Assembly: GCA_024642115.1 (NCBI GenBank)
Contig: JAHEBU010000015.1
Coordinates: 1 to 41,695 of the forward strand
Length of the DNA stretch: 41,695 nucleotides
Direction: 5' to 3'
Origin: Marivivens sp.
GTDB taxonomy: Bacteria; Pseudomonadota; Alphaproteobacteria; Rhodobacterales; Rhodobacteraceae
The notes beneath the pieces were generated by a model, which worked only from the letters and a program-made list of their open reading frames with translations, searched no databases and was not told the origin of the DNA. The translations under genes were made by a program, and so were the position numbers. Shown in pieces: positions 25,403 to 32,269 of this stretch (within the stretch, counting starts at the first letter, position 1; each line of letters opens with the position of its first letter).

Positions 25403-26386
25403 GTGGGCCGGGTTCTGGTCACCGGGGCCACGGGATTTCTGGCCGGCGCCCTGATCCGGTCGCTGGGTCGGGACGGGGTCGATGTGGTAGCGACCGGGCG
25501 GGACAGGGACAGGCTGGATCGGCTGTCGTTGCCCGAACAGGCCCGGATCGCGTTTGACCTGAGCCAATTCCAGATCTCTGATGTCTTGTCCCGATTGTCG
25601 GGGGTCACGACCATCGTTCATTGCGCGGCCCTGTCCTCGGCCTGGGGACGGGACGCCGCGTTTGTCGCCGCGAACGTGACGGCGACCGAAAACCTGCTCA
25701 CGCTGGCGGGCCGCCTTGGGGTCCGCAGTTTCATCCACATCTCGTCCCCTTCGGTCTGTTTCCGCTTTGCCGACCAGATCGGCGTGACCGAGGACCAGAC
25801 CCTGCCGCCCCCCGTCAATGCCTATGCCCGGACCAAGGCGCAGGCCGAGGCGCGCGTCCGCGCCAGCCCTTTCCCTCAGACGATCCTGCGTCCCCGCGCG
25901 ATCTATGGCCGAGGCGACACCGCCCTGCTGCCCCGATTACTGCGGGCAGCAGCCACCGGCCCGCTGCCCCGGTTCCGGCAGGGGTGCGCCGCCACGGACC
26001 TGACCCATGTGTCCGACGTGGTGGCGGCAATCCGGGCGGTCATGGATCAGCCGGACGCGGCGGCAGGGCAAACATTCAACATCTCGGGCGGGCAGGCGAC
26101 GCCCATCCGCGACGTGGTGGAAAGGGTCTGTGCAGCCTGGGGTCAGCCCGTCCGCTGGCGAAGCCTGCCCGTGGGACCGGCCCTTGCTGCCGTTCGTCTG
26201 GCCGAGGCCGTCGCCCGCATGCGCCCCGGTCAGCCCGAGCCACGCGTCACCGCCTACGGCCTTGGGATATTTGCCTATTCTCAGACTCTCGACCTGTCGC
26301 GGGCGCGTGACCTGCTGGGTTGGTCGCCCAAGGTGTCGTTCGAGCACGGGCTGGACATGACCCTGTTCGCCAAGGAGGCACCATGA
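25403..26386 (+). CDS. NAD(P)-dependent epimerase/dehydratase-type SDR, OleD-like
   Basis: This 327-residue extended short-chain dehydrogenase has a Rossmann motif at the N-terminus (VLVTGATGFLAGALI) and the active-site pair in YARTKAQAE near residue 141. IVHCAALSSAWG near 72, the ILRPRAIYGRGD segment and a C-terminal FNISGGQATPIRDVVERV segment fit the 3-beta-HSD/OleD group, which reduces 2-alkyl-3-oxoacids or sterol-like ketones. A GTG at 25403 is the start, three bases after the synthase stop. Reduction of the beta-keto product of the preceding ketosynthase is the simplest role. Cofactor preference is not clear. Confidence 0.85.
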   Translation: MGRVLVTGATGFLAGALIRSLGRDGVDVVATGRDRDRLDRLSLPEQARIAFDLSQFQISDVLSRLSGVTTIVHCAALSSAWGRDAAFVAANVTATENLLTLAGRLGVRSFIHISSPSVCFRFADQIGVTEDQTLPPPVNAYARTKAQAEARVRASPFPQTILRPRAIYGRGDTALLPRLLRAAATGPLPRFRQGCAATDLTHVSDVVAAIRAVMDQPDAAAGQTFNISGGQATPIRDVVERVCAAWGQPVRWRSLPVGPALAAVRLAEAVARMRPGQPEPRVTAYGLGIFAYSQTLDLSRARDLLGWSPKVSFEHGLDMTLFAKEAP

Positions 26387-27222
26387 CCAAGGTCGATCCC
26401 CGATTCTTTACGTCGTCGATCCTGCGCGTCCCCGAACGGCTGCTGCTGAAGGGGGGCGTGTGGCGGCGGGTGCCGCTGCGTGTGCGGATCGGCTATTTTC
26501 ATCATCCGGTGCTGGGGCATACCCTGATCGACACCGGCTATGGCGCGGCTCTGACCCGACCAACCAAACGGCAAAGCCTGCTGTTGCGGCTCTATCGCGC
26601 CCTTCTGCGGCCGGACACGCTGACCGACTGGCCGATCGCTGCGGGCTTGGGCCGGTTGGGTCTGCGGACGGGCGACATCCAGACGGTTCTGCTGTCCCAC
26701 CTGCATGCCGATCACATCAGCGGGCTTGCCGAAGTGCCGCAGGCGCGGGTCCTGTGCAGCCGTCAGGCGTGGGAGGCGATGCAGGGACAAAGCCCCGTGG
26801 CTAACGCCAAGGAGGGCGTCTTTGCCGAACTGCTGCCCCAGGACCTGCCCAGCCGGCTGTCGTTTTTCGAGGATGCCCCGGTGGGTCCCGCACCGCTGGG
26901 TCTGGGTCAGGCGCACGACATCGTGGGCGACGGGTCAGTCCTGATCGTGGATTTGCCGGGGCATCTGACCGGGCATGTCGGCCTGTGCTTTGCCAAACTG
27001 CCCACCCCGCTGCTTTATGCCACCGATGCCCAATGGCTGCTGCCCGCGATCTTGCAGGACCGCTGCCCCGGTCCCCCAGCCAAGTTGATCTTCCACAACT
27101 GGACGGCGGCGATGCAGAGCGTGGGGCGCATCCGCGCCTTTGCCGATGCCGGGGGGGACGTCATGCTGTGCCATGACCCACAGGTGCGTGATCGTGATCT
27201 GGATGGCGAGGTAGGTCCGTGA
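26383..27222 (+). CDS. Metallo-beta-lactamase-fold hydrolase
   Basis: This 279-residue MBL-fold protein has all metal ligands visible: His106, His108, Asp110 and His111 in SHLHADHISG, a later His in LPGHLTGH near 191-198, Asp in ATDAQW near 215-220, and a final His in LCHD near the C-terminus. AAGGAGG precedes the ATG, which overlaps the SDR stop by 4 bases. Relatives include lactonases and thioester hydrolases. In this operon it could release a product from a carrier or open a lactone, taking the place that an alpha/beta hydrolase has in other pathways. No signal peptide is seen. Confidence 0.86.
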   Translation: MTKVDPRFFTSSILRVPERLLLKGGVWRRVPLRVRIGYFHHPVLGHTLIDTGYGAALTRPTKRQSLLLRLYRALLRPDTLTDWPIAAGLGRLGLRTGDIQTVLLSHLHADHISGLAEVPQARVLCSRQAWEAMQGQSPVANAKEGVFAELLPQDLPSRLSFFEDAPVGPAPLGLGQAHDIVGDGSVLIVDLPGHLTGHVGLCFAKLPTPLLYATDAQWLLPAILQDRCPGPPAKLIFHNWTAAMQSVGRIRAFADAGGDVMLCHDPQVRDRDLDGEVGP

Positions 27223-28481
27223 TCCCGCCCCTGCTGACCGCGCTTTGGTCCTATCTGCGGGTGCGGACCTTTTCTGGACGGGTCCGGGACCGTGCGGCGC
27301 TTGCACTCTGGCAGGACCGCAGGCTGGCCGCCTGGTTGGCCAAGGATGTGCCACGGGTCGATGCCTTTGCCCAGCTCCGGGGGCAGACGGTGTCCCTGGC
27401 CGACCTGCCTGTGATGGACAAGGCCACGCTCATGGCGGATTTCTCGCGCTATACGCTGCCCCGGATCACCAATGCTCAGGGCTGGGCGGCCTTTGACGGG
27501 ACGCGGCGGATGGGCGACCTGACCATCGGGGCCAGCACCGGGACCAGCGGGAACCGGGGACTGTTCGTCATTTCCGAGGCCGAGCGGTTCGCGTGGCTGG
27601 GCGCGATCCTGGCCAAGGCGGTGCCTGATGTCTGGCGCCGACGCGACAGGGTCGCCGTCCTGCTGCCCCTCGATACGCCACTTTACGACAGCGCCAACCA
27701 GACCGGGCGGCTGCGGCTTCGGTTCTTTGACATCACCGGTCCGGTGGACAGCTTTGCCGCCGATTTGGTGGGCTTTGCCCCAACGATCATTGTCGCCCCG
27801 CCCCGTATCCTGCGGCGGCTGACGGGTCTGGACCTGATCCCGCGCCGCGTCTTTTCGGCTGCCGAAAAGCTGGAGGAGTTTGACCGAACCGCCATCGAGG
27901 CAGGGTTCGGCGTGCCTTTGGGCCAGATCTACATGGCGACCGAGGGGTTGTTGGGGGTTACCTGCGCCCAGGGCCGCCTGCATCTGGCCGAGGATTGCCT
28001 GCACTTTGCGTTCGAACCTGTGGGCGGCGGCCTCGTCTCGCCGATCCTGTCCGATTTCAGCCGACGGACACAGATCATGGCGCGGTATCGGTTGAACGAC
28101 CTGCTGCGTCTGGACCAGGCGCCCTGTCCCTGCGGCTCGCCCTTGCAGGTCGTGGCCGAGGTCGTGGGGCGGGCGGATGACATCTTTGTCCTGCCGGGGC
28201 CGCAGGGCAGGGTAGAGCTGACCCCCGACATCCTGCGCAACGCCATCGTGGACGCCGACCGTGGCATCGACGATTTTCTGCTGGTGCAGACCGGGCCCGC
28301 GGCCATGGTCCTGCATCTGCCCAAGGCCAATCTGGGTCAGGTTGGGGACAAGACCCTTGCCCGGTTGCGCCGCGTGCTGGACCGGCACGGTGTGGCCCCG
28401 GGCTACAGTCTGGACATTGCCGAACTGACCCGTCACGCAGGCGGGAAACTGCGCCGGGTGCGGCGGGATTTTAAGGGGTGA
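27219..28481 (+). CDS. F390-synthetase/phenylacetate-CoA ligase-like adenylating enzyme
   Basis: This 420-residue protein belongs to the PaaK/coenzyme F390 synthetase branch of the ANL superfamily. The phosphate-binding loop GASTGTSGNRG lies near residues 104-114. A3-A5-like segments FSAAEKLEEF near 210 and IYMATEGLLGV near 237 follow, and a short C-terminal domain contains CPCGSPLQVVAEVVGRADD. It should activate a carboxylate with ATP, with unknown acceptor. The GTG start overlaps the upstream stop (GTGA). F420-linked chemistry is unlikely to be its role here: relatives exist in many bacteria without known F390. Its place after the MBL-fold gene suggests activation of a fatty or beta-hydroxy acid in the same pathway. 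Confidence 0.82.
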   Translation: MIPPLLTALWSYLRVRTFSGRVRDRAALALWQDRRLAAWLAKDVPRVDAFAQLRGQTVSLADLPVMDKATLMADFSRYTLPRITNAQGWAAFDGTRRMGDLTIGASTGTSGNRGLFVISEAERFAWLGAILAKAVPDVWRRRDRVAVLLPLDTPLYDSANQTGRLRLRFFDITGPVDSFAADLVGFAPTIIVAPPRILRRLTGLDLIPRRVFSAAEKLEEFDRTAIEAGFGVPLGQIYMATEGLLGVTCAQGRLHLAEDCLHFAFEPVGGGLVSPILSDFSRRTQIMARYRLNDLLRLDQAPCPCGSPLQVVAEVVGRADDIFVLPGPQGRVELTPDILRNAIVDADRGIDDFLLVQTGPAAMVLHLPKANLGQVGDKTLARLRRVLDRHGVAPGYSLDIAELTRHAGGKLRRVRRDFKG

Positions 28482-28490
28482 GCGGCATAG

Positions 28491-29561
28491 ATGGCGGATT
28501 TCTTTCAGAATCTGAACTTTTCCTCGGCAAACGAGGATGGCCAGACCGAACTGACCGCCCTTGCCGGGGCCAAACGTATCCTTTGCCTGACGGGGTCGGG
28601 GACACGCCCGCTGGACATGCTGTTTTCGGACGCGGAAGAGGTCATCGCCATCGACCTCAACCCTGCGCAGAACGCGCTGCTCTCGCTCAAGGTGGCGGCA
28701 ATCGAACGGCTGAGCCATGCCGACTATCTGGCCTTTCTGGGCATCGCGCCCTCTGATACCCGGCTGGCGGTTTATGACAGCCTGCGCGACAGCCTCGCGC
28801 CCGACGTAAAAGGGTATTGGGACAGCCACCGCCGGATCCTGAACTCTGGCGTCTGGTATGCGGGCAAATGGGAGCGGTTGTTGCGCTGGAACGCCCGGTT
28901 TCTGCGGCTGTTCCGGGGTCGGGCGGTTGGCGCACTGATGACCGCCCCCACGGTCGCCGATCAGGCCGCCGTCTGGCAAGACCGCTTTACCGACAGCAAG
29001 ATCCGCCGCTCGATCGAGATGATCGGCCGCGACTGGATCTGGCGCTGGGTGATCCGCGAACCGGCGGGTGAATTCCTGCCGCCCCCAGCGCAGGTGGCCG
29101 ACAGGCTGGCCTCGGATTTCGCGCATGCTGCCCAAACATACCTGTTCCGCGACAGTGATTTCGCCACGCTGGTGTTTCGCGGGGCGCTTGATCCGGGCGG
29201 GGCGATGCCGGTCCATCTGCGCCCCGAACACTACCAGCGGCTGCGGGACAGCCTGCCGAAACTGCGGATCGTGCAGGGCGGGCTGACCGAATTGGACCAG
29301 TTGAGCCTTGGCGTTGTTGACGGGTTTTCCCTGTCCGATTTCGGATCCTACACGGGGGCCGAAGTGTATGCAGCCTGCTGGCGGGGCATCCTGTCGGTGG
29401 CAGGCCCCGGTGCGGGGTTCTGCGAACGGATCTTCATGAACGATCTTGACCTGCCGTTTCGCGAAATCCGTGCCGATGCGGACCTGTCAGCAAAGCTTAC
29501 CCTGACCGACAATTCGATCATCTACCGCATCCGCGCGGGACAGATCGACCGGGTGAACTGA
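28491..29561 (+). CDS. BtaA-like 3-amino-3-carboxypropyl transferase (DUF3419)
   Basis: This 356-residue protein of the DUF3419/BtaA family has a SAM-binding motif near residues 30-62 (RILCLTGSGTRPLDML...VIAIDLNPAQNALLSLK). BtaA moves the 3-amino-3-carboxypropyl group of SAM onto diacylglycerol in betaine-lipid synthesis. Two features argue against simple betaine-lipid formation here: no BtaB N-methyltransferase lies nearby, and the gene is embedded among a ketosynthase, an adenylating enzyme and a Rieske oxygenase. It more likely attaches a homoserine-like head to the operon's product. The start is an ATG nine bases after the upstream stop. The family identification rests on the opening FFQNLNFSSANED and the SAM motif. 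Confidence 0.82.
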   Translation: MADFFQNLNFSSANEDGQTELTALAGAKRILCLTGSGTRPLDMLFSDAEEVIAIDLNPAQNALLSLKVAAIERLSHADYLAFLGIAPSDTRLAVYDSLRDSLAPDVKGYWDSHRRILNSGVWYAGKWERLLRWNARFLRLFRGRAVGALMTAPTVADQAAVWQDRFTDSKIRRSIEMIGRDWIWRWVIREPAGEFLPPPAQVADRLASDFAHAAQTYLFRDSDFATLVFRGALDPGGAMPVHLRPEHYQRLRDSLPKLRIVQGGLTELDQLSLGVVDGFSLSDFGSYTGAEVYAACWRGILSVAGPGAGFCERIFMNDLDLPFREIRADADLSAKLTLTDNSIIYRIRAGQIDRVN

Positions 29562-29563
29562 GG

Positions 29564-30658
29564 GTGGAGGTCGACCGCAATCAGGTCGTAACCGACTATG
29601 TCGCGGCGTTTGCTCAGGACGGGTCGCGGGCGCATATCGCCAATCTGAACACGCAGGTCGAGGTCCATCGCTGGGGCAATCACCTGCTGCCGATGACCGT
29701 CAATGATGGCGAGCCGCAAAAGTGTTTCGTCTGCTCGCCGCGCGTCGGCTACATCGACTACACCCTCGAAGAGCTGTCCCATTTTCCGGACCGCAGGCTG
29801 GTCCCGGTCCTGCGGGCCGTGCTGGGCGGGATGGGGACGGCGATGGCGCTTTCGGATGTGAACCGGATCGTTCATGTCAACAACTGGATGATGTCCACCA
29901 ACTTGCCGGTCGACCTCGACCCCACCGAGGTCCTGACGCAGACCAAAGTCTTGACCGCACTCTTTCCGCGCCACCTGATCGCCATGCGCTCACTCGTGCG
30001 GCGCTACAGCGACCGTGTCATGACGGCGCTTGCGGCAGCGGGGTGGCTGCTGCTGCCCAGTCGGCAAATCTTTGTGGTCGATGACGTGCCGCGCGACAGC
30101 CTGCGCCGCACCGATGCGCGGAATGACGACCGGTTGTGGCGGCGCGGCGCGTTCAGCCATGCCGAGTTGGCAGATATGACGGACGCGGATGCAGACCGGA
30201 TCGCGGCGCTTTACCGCCTGCTCTATCTCGACAAATACTCACACCTGAACCCACAATTCACACCCCGCTTCATCAAGATGACGCACCAGATCGGGATGAT
30301 CCGTTATCTGGTTCTGCGGGATGGGCAGGGGGTCATTCAGGGGTTCGGGGGACTGCACCGGTTCGGAGAGTACGCGACGATGCCGCTGATCGGCTATGAC
30401 ACGGGCCTGCCGCGCGATCAGGGGCTCTATCGGCTGGTCTGTCACGCGGGGGCTTTGCACGCGGCCGATCATGGCCTGCGCTACAACATGTCCTCGGGGG
30501 CCGGGCCGTTCAAGATCACGCGGGGGGCCACGCCCGAGATCGAATACACGGCCTATCATATCCGCCATTTGGCCCTACACCGCCGCCTGCCGTTTGGCCT
30601 GCTGGGGCTGGTCGCCGACCGGATCGGCGTGCCGCTTTTGCGAAAGTATCAACTATGA
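29564..30658 (+). CDS. GNAT-like protein of unknown function
   Basis: This 364-residue protein has no catalytic motif I can name with confidence. The C-terminal half (about 190-340) has the look of a GNAT/FemX-type acyltransferase: MTDADADRIAALYRLLYLDKYSHLNPQFTPRFIK, then strand-turn-strand YLVLRDGQGVIQGFGGLHRFGEY and LYRLVCHAGALHAADHGLRYNMSSGAG. The N-terminal half includes KCFVCSPRVGYIDYTLEEL near 52-70. It starts at GTG 29564, two bases after the previous stop, and its own stop overlaps the Rieske start. An N-acylation of the amino group added by the BtaA-like enzyme would fit, but this is inference. Confidence 0.6.
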   Translation: MEVDRNQVVTDYVAAFAQDGSRAHIANLNTQVEVHRWGNHLLPMTVNDGEPQKCFVCSPRVGYIDYTLEELSHFPDRRLVPVLRAVLGGMGTAMALSDVNRIVHVNNWMMSTNLPVDLDPTEVLTQTKVLTALFPRHLIAMRSLVRRYSDRVMTALAAAGWLLLPSRQIFVVDDVPRDSLRRTDARNDDRLWRRGAFSHAELADMTDADADRIAALYRLLYLDKYSHLNPQFTPRFIKMTHQIGMIRYLVLRDGQGVIQGFGGLHRFGEYATMPLIGYDTGLPRDQGLYRLVCHAGALHAADHGLRYNMSSGAGPFKITRGATPEIEYTAYHIRHLALHRRLPFGLLGLVADRIGVPLLRKYQL

Positions 30659-31650
30659 TCGCCTATCCCAAAGCCATCCACGATGCCTGGCTACCGGTCT
30701 GCGCGGTCAGGGAATTGCGGGGAAAGCCGCAGCGCCGCCTGCTGCATGGACAGCCGTTGGTGATCTTTGAGGGGACGACTGGCCCTGCCGTGCTGCGCGA
30801 CCGCTGCCCGCACCGCAATGTGCCACTGTCAAATGGCTGGGTCGAAAACGGCAACGTCGTCTGCCCCTACCACGGCTGGGCCTTTTCGGGCGATGGCACC
30901 TGCACCGCGATCCCCGGGGCCGACGGGCCTGACGGCCAATGCGCCGAGGCGGTGCCGTGCCGCGTCGCAAACGGCCTCGTCTTTGCCAACCCCAGCGCCA
31001 CGCCCCGCGATTTTGCGCCATTGCCCTTTCCGGTGAACGACGACAGCTTTGATCATCACGTCTGGCCCACGCGGTACCGGGGCAGCCTGATCGACGGGAT
31101 GGAAAACCTGCTTGATCCGGCGCATCCGCACCTCATGCATCCGCGCATCGTCGGGCGAAACCCCCAGCGCATCCGGGTCGAGGTCCTACGTCAGCAGTTC
31201 GCGGATCATGTCCAATGCACCTATAACGAGGCCGAGCGGCGGCGCGGCTGGCTGCCTGCCCTGCTTGAAGGGCAGCGGCTGAACGGGGTCGGCCTGTTCC
31301 ACGGCCCCACAACCTGTCAGTTGGGGTTCATCGGCAAGGACGGACCAAAGCTGTTTATCACCGCCGTCTTTTCGCCCCAGACGGTCGAGGACGTGCAAGC
31401 ATTTGCCATCTTTTCCACGCCCAAGGGGCGACTTCCTGCGTGGCTCAAGGGGCAGGCGATGGTGGCGTTTCATCGGCAGATCATCGGGCAGGATCAGGCG
31501 ATGATCGCCGCCCAACTGGACAATCTGCGGGCCTTTGGCGGGCCGAAGTATACGCAGGGACCGATTGATTTCATCAAGACGCCGATGCTTCGGTTGATGC
31601 AGGGCGACAGGCTGGTCCCGTCAGAGGAACGGTTCACCTGCTGGCTCTGA
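30655..31650 (+). CDS. Rieske non-heme iron oxygenase
   Basis: This 331-residue oxygenase has an N-terminal Rieske domain with Cys51, His53, Cys70 and His73 (CPHRN...CPYHGW). A catalytic domain follows, with Asn151, Asp154, His157 and His162 in the canonical DxxHxxxxH arrangement (GMENLLDPAHPHLMHP). The bridging Asp and facial-triad histidines are present, so an active mononuclear iron centre is expected. No reductase or ferredoxin gene is in the operon, so electrons must come from elsewhere. It is the last of seven coupled genes (start overlaps the previous stop by 4 bases) and probably performs hydroxylation, desaturation or cyclisation as a tailoring step. The length is short relative to ring-hydroxylating dioxygenase alpha subunits. 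Confidence 0.9.
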   Translation: MIAYPKAIHDAWLPVCAVRELRGKPQRRLLHGQPLVIFEGTTGPAVLRDRCPHRNVPLSNGWVENGNVVCPYHGWAFSGDGTCTAIPGADGPDGQCAEAVPCRVANGLVFANPSATPRDFAPLPFPVNDDSFDHHVWPTRYRGSLIDGMENLLDPAHPHLMHPRIVGRNPQRIRVEVLRQQFADHVQCTYNEAERRRGWLPALLEGQRLNGVGLFHGPTTCQLGFIGKDGPKLFITAVFSPQTVEDVQAFAIFSTPKGRLPAWLKGQAMVAFHRQIIGQDQAMIAAQLDNLRAFGGPKYTQGPIDFIKTPMLRLMQGDRLVPSEERFTCWL

Positions 31651-31776
31651 CACCGCGGAAATCGTCCGGTCCACGGCAAGGTTGGCGCACCCATTGACCC
31701 CATCCTGTGCTGCCTTGTCACGGACATCATGTGGCCATGTTTGCCATGATCCCTTCGCAATTTGGCCCGGATTATC

Positions 31777-31797
31777 CGTTAATTAACCCTATTAACG
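31777..31797. promoter_or_regulatory. Inverted repeat upstream of a small hypothetical gene
   Basis: CGTTAAT (31777-31783) and ATTAACG (31791-31797) are perfectly inverted around TAACCCT. The A+T-rich block stands out in this G+C-rich region and lies 44 bases upstream of the proposed start at 31842. It could be an operator or promoter element. The TTAA spacing (5 or 9) does not fit the CtrA box TTAA-N7-TTAA. Confidence 0.45.
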
Positions 31798-31841
31798 TTT
31801 CGGGAAATCTGGGTCGCGCGGGGGCTTGGTTCGAGGAATGG

Positions 31842-32189
31842 ATGCACATGGAATATCAGCGCCTGCAAACGATCGAAAGTGAACCGGTGATTGAACCGAC
31901 AGGGGTGACACTGCGGACGATCAAGGAAATCCTGGCCGAGACGGGCAATCTTGACCTGTTGATCCCGGCCTCTGCCCCGGCAGAACCCGCCCCTGTTAAG
32001 GCCGAGCAGGCAGTTATCCCGCCTCGGGTGCGCCCTGCGGCACTGTCCATGCCATCCCCAAGTTCTGATTCGACCGCCGAACAAACGTTCACGCCCACGG
32101 CCCAGGTCCGGTTTGATGCCATCGCCGCACCGGCCCGTGACGCCGAGCATGGTCGTGGTCTGATCGCACGTCTGTTCGGCCGCCGCTGA
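31842..32189 (+). CDS. Small hypothetical protein, 115 residues
   Basis: I do not recognise this protein. I place the start at ATG 31842 (MHMEYQRLQTIES), with GAGG five bases upstream; the open frame extends to 31707 but without a better ribosome site. The N-terminal 40 residues look folded (GVTLRTIKEILAETGNLDLLIPAS, a likely helix pair). The middle is a Pro/Ala/Ser-rich linker (APAEPAPVKAEQAV and onwards), and the C-terminus is basic (HGRGLIARLFGRR). This build, a short helical head, disordered linker and basic tail, suggests a membrane-surface or partner-binding role. It converges on the dehydrogenase gene. Codon use matches the neighbours. Confidence 0.55.
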   Translation: MHMEYQRLQTIESEPVIEPTGVTLRTIKEILAETGNLDLLIPASAPAEPAPVKAEQAVIPPRVRPAALSMPSPSSDSTAEQTFTPTAQVRFDAIAAPARDAEHGRGLIARLFGRR

Positions 32190-32269
32190 CCCGGTCTGCG
32201 TGATGGGCGCAAGGTTTCCGGCAGCGCCGAACAGGGTCAGAACACCGCCCGCGCTTGGCCTGACGAGGT

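Noticed and set aside
28491-29561. Complete betaine-lipid operon (btaAB)
   Set aside because: Only the BtaA-like half is present and the neighbours are not lipid N-methyltransferases.
31777-31797. A CtrA box (TTAA-N7-TTAA)
   Set aside because: TTAA copies are 5 or 9 bases apart, never 7.
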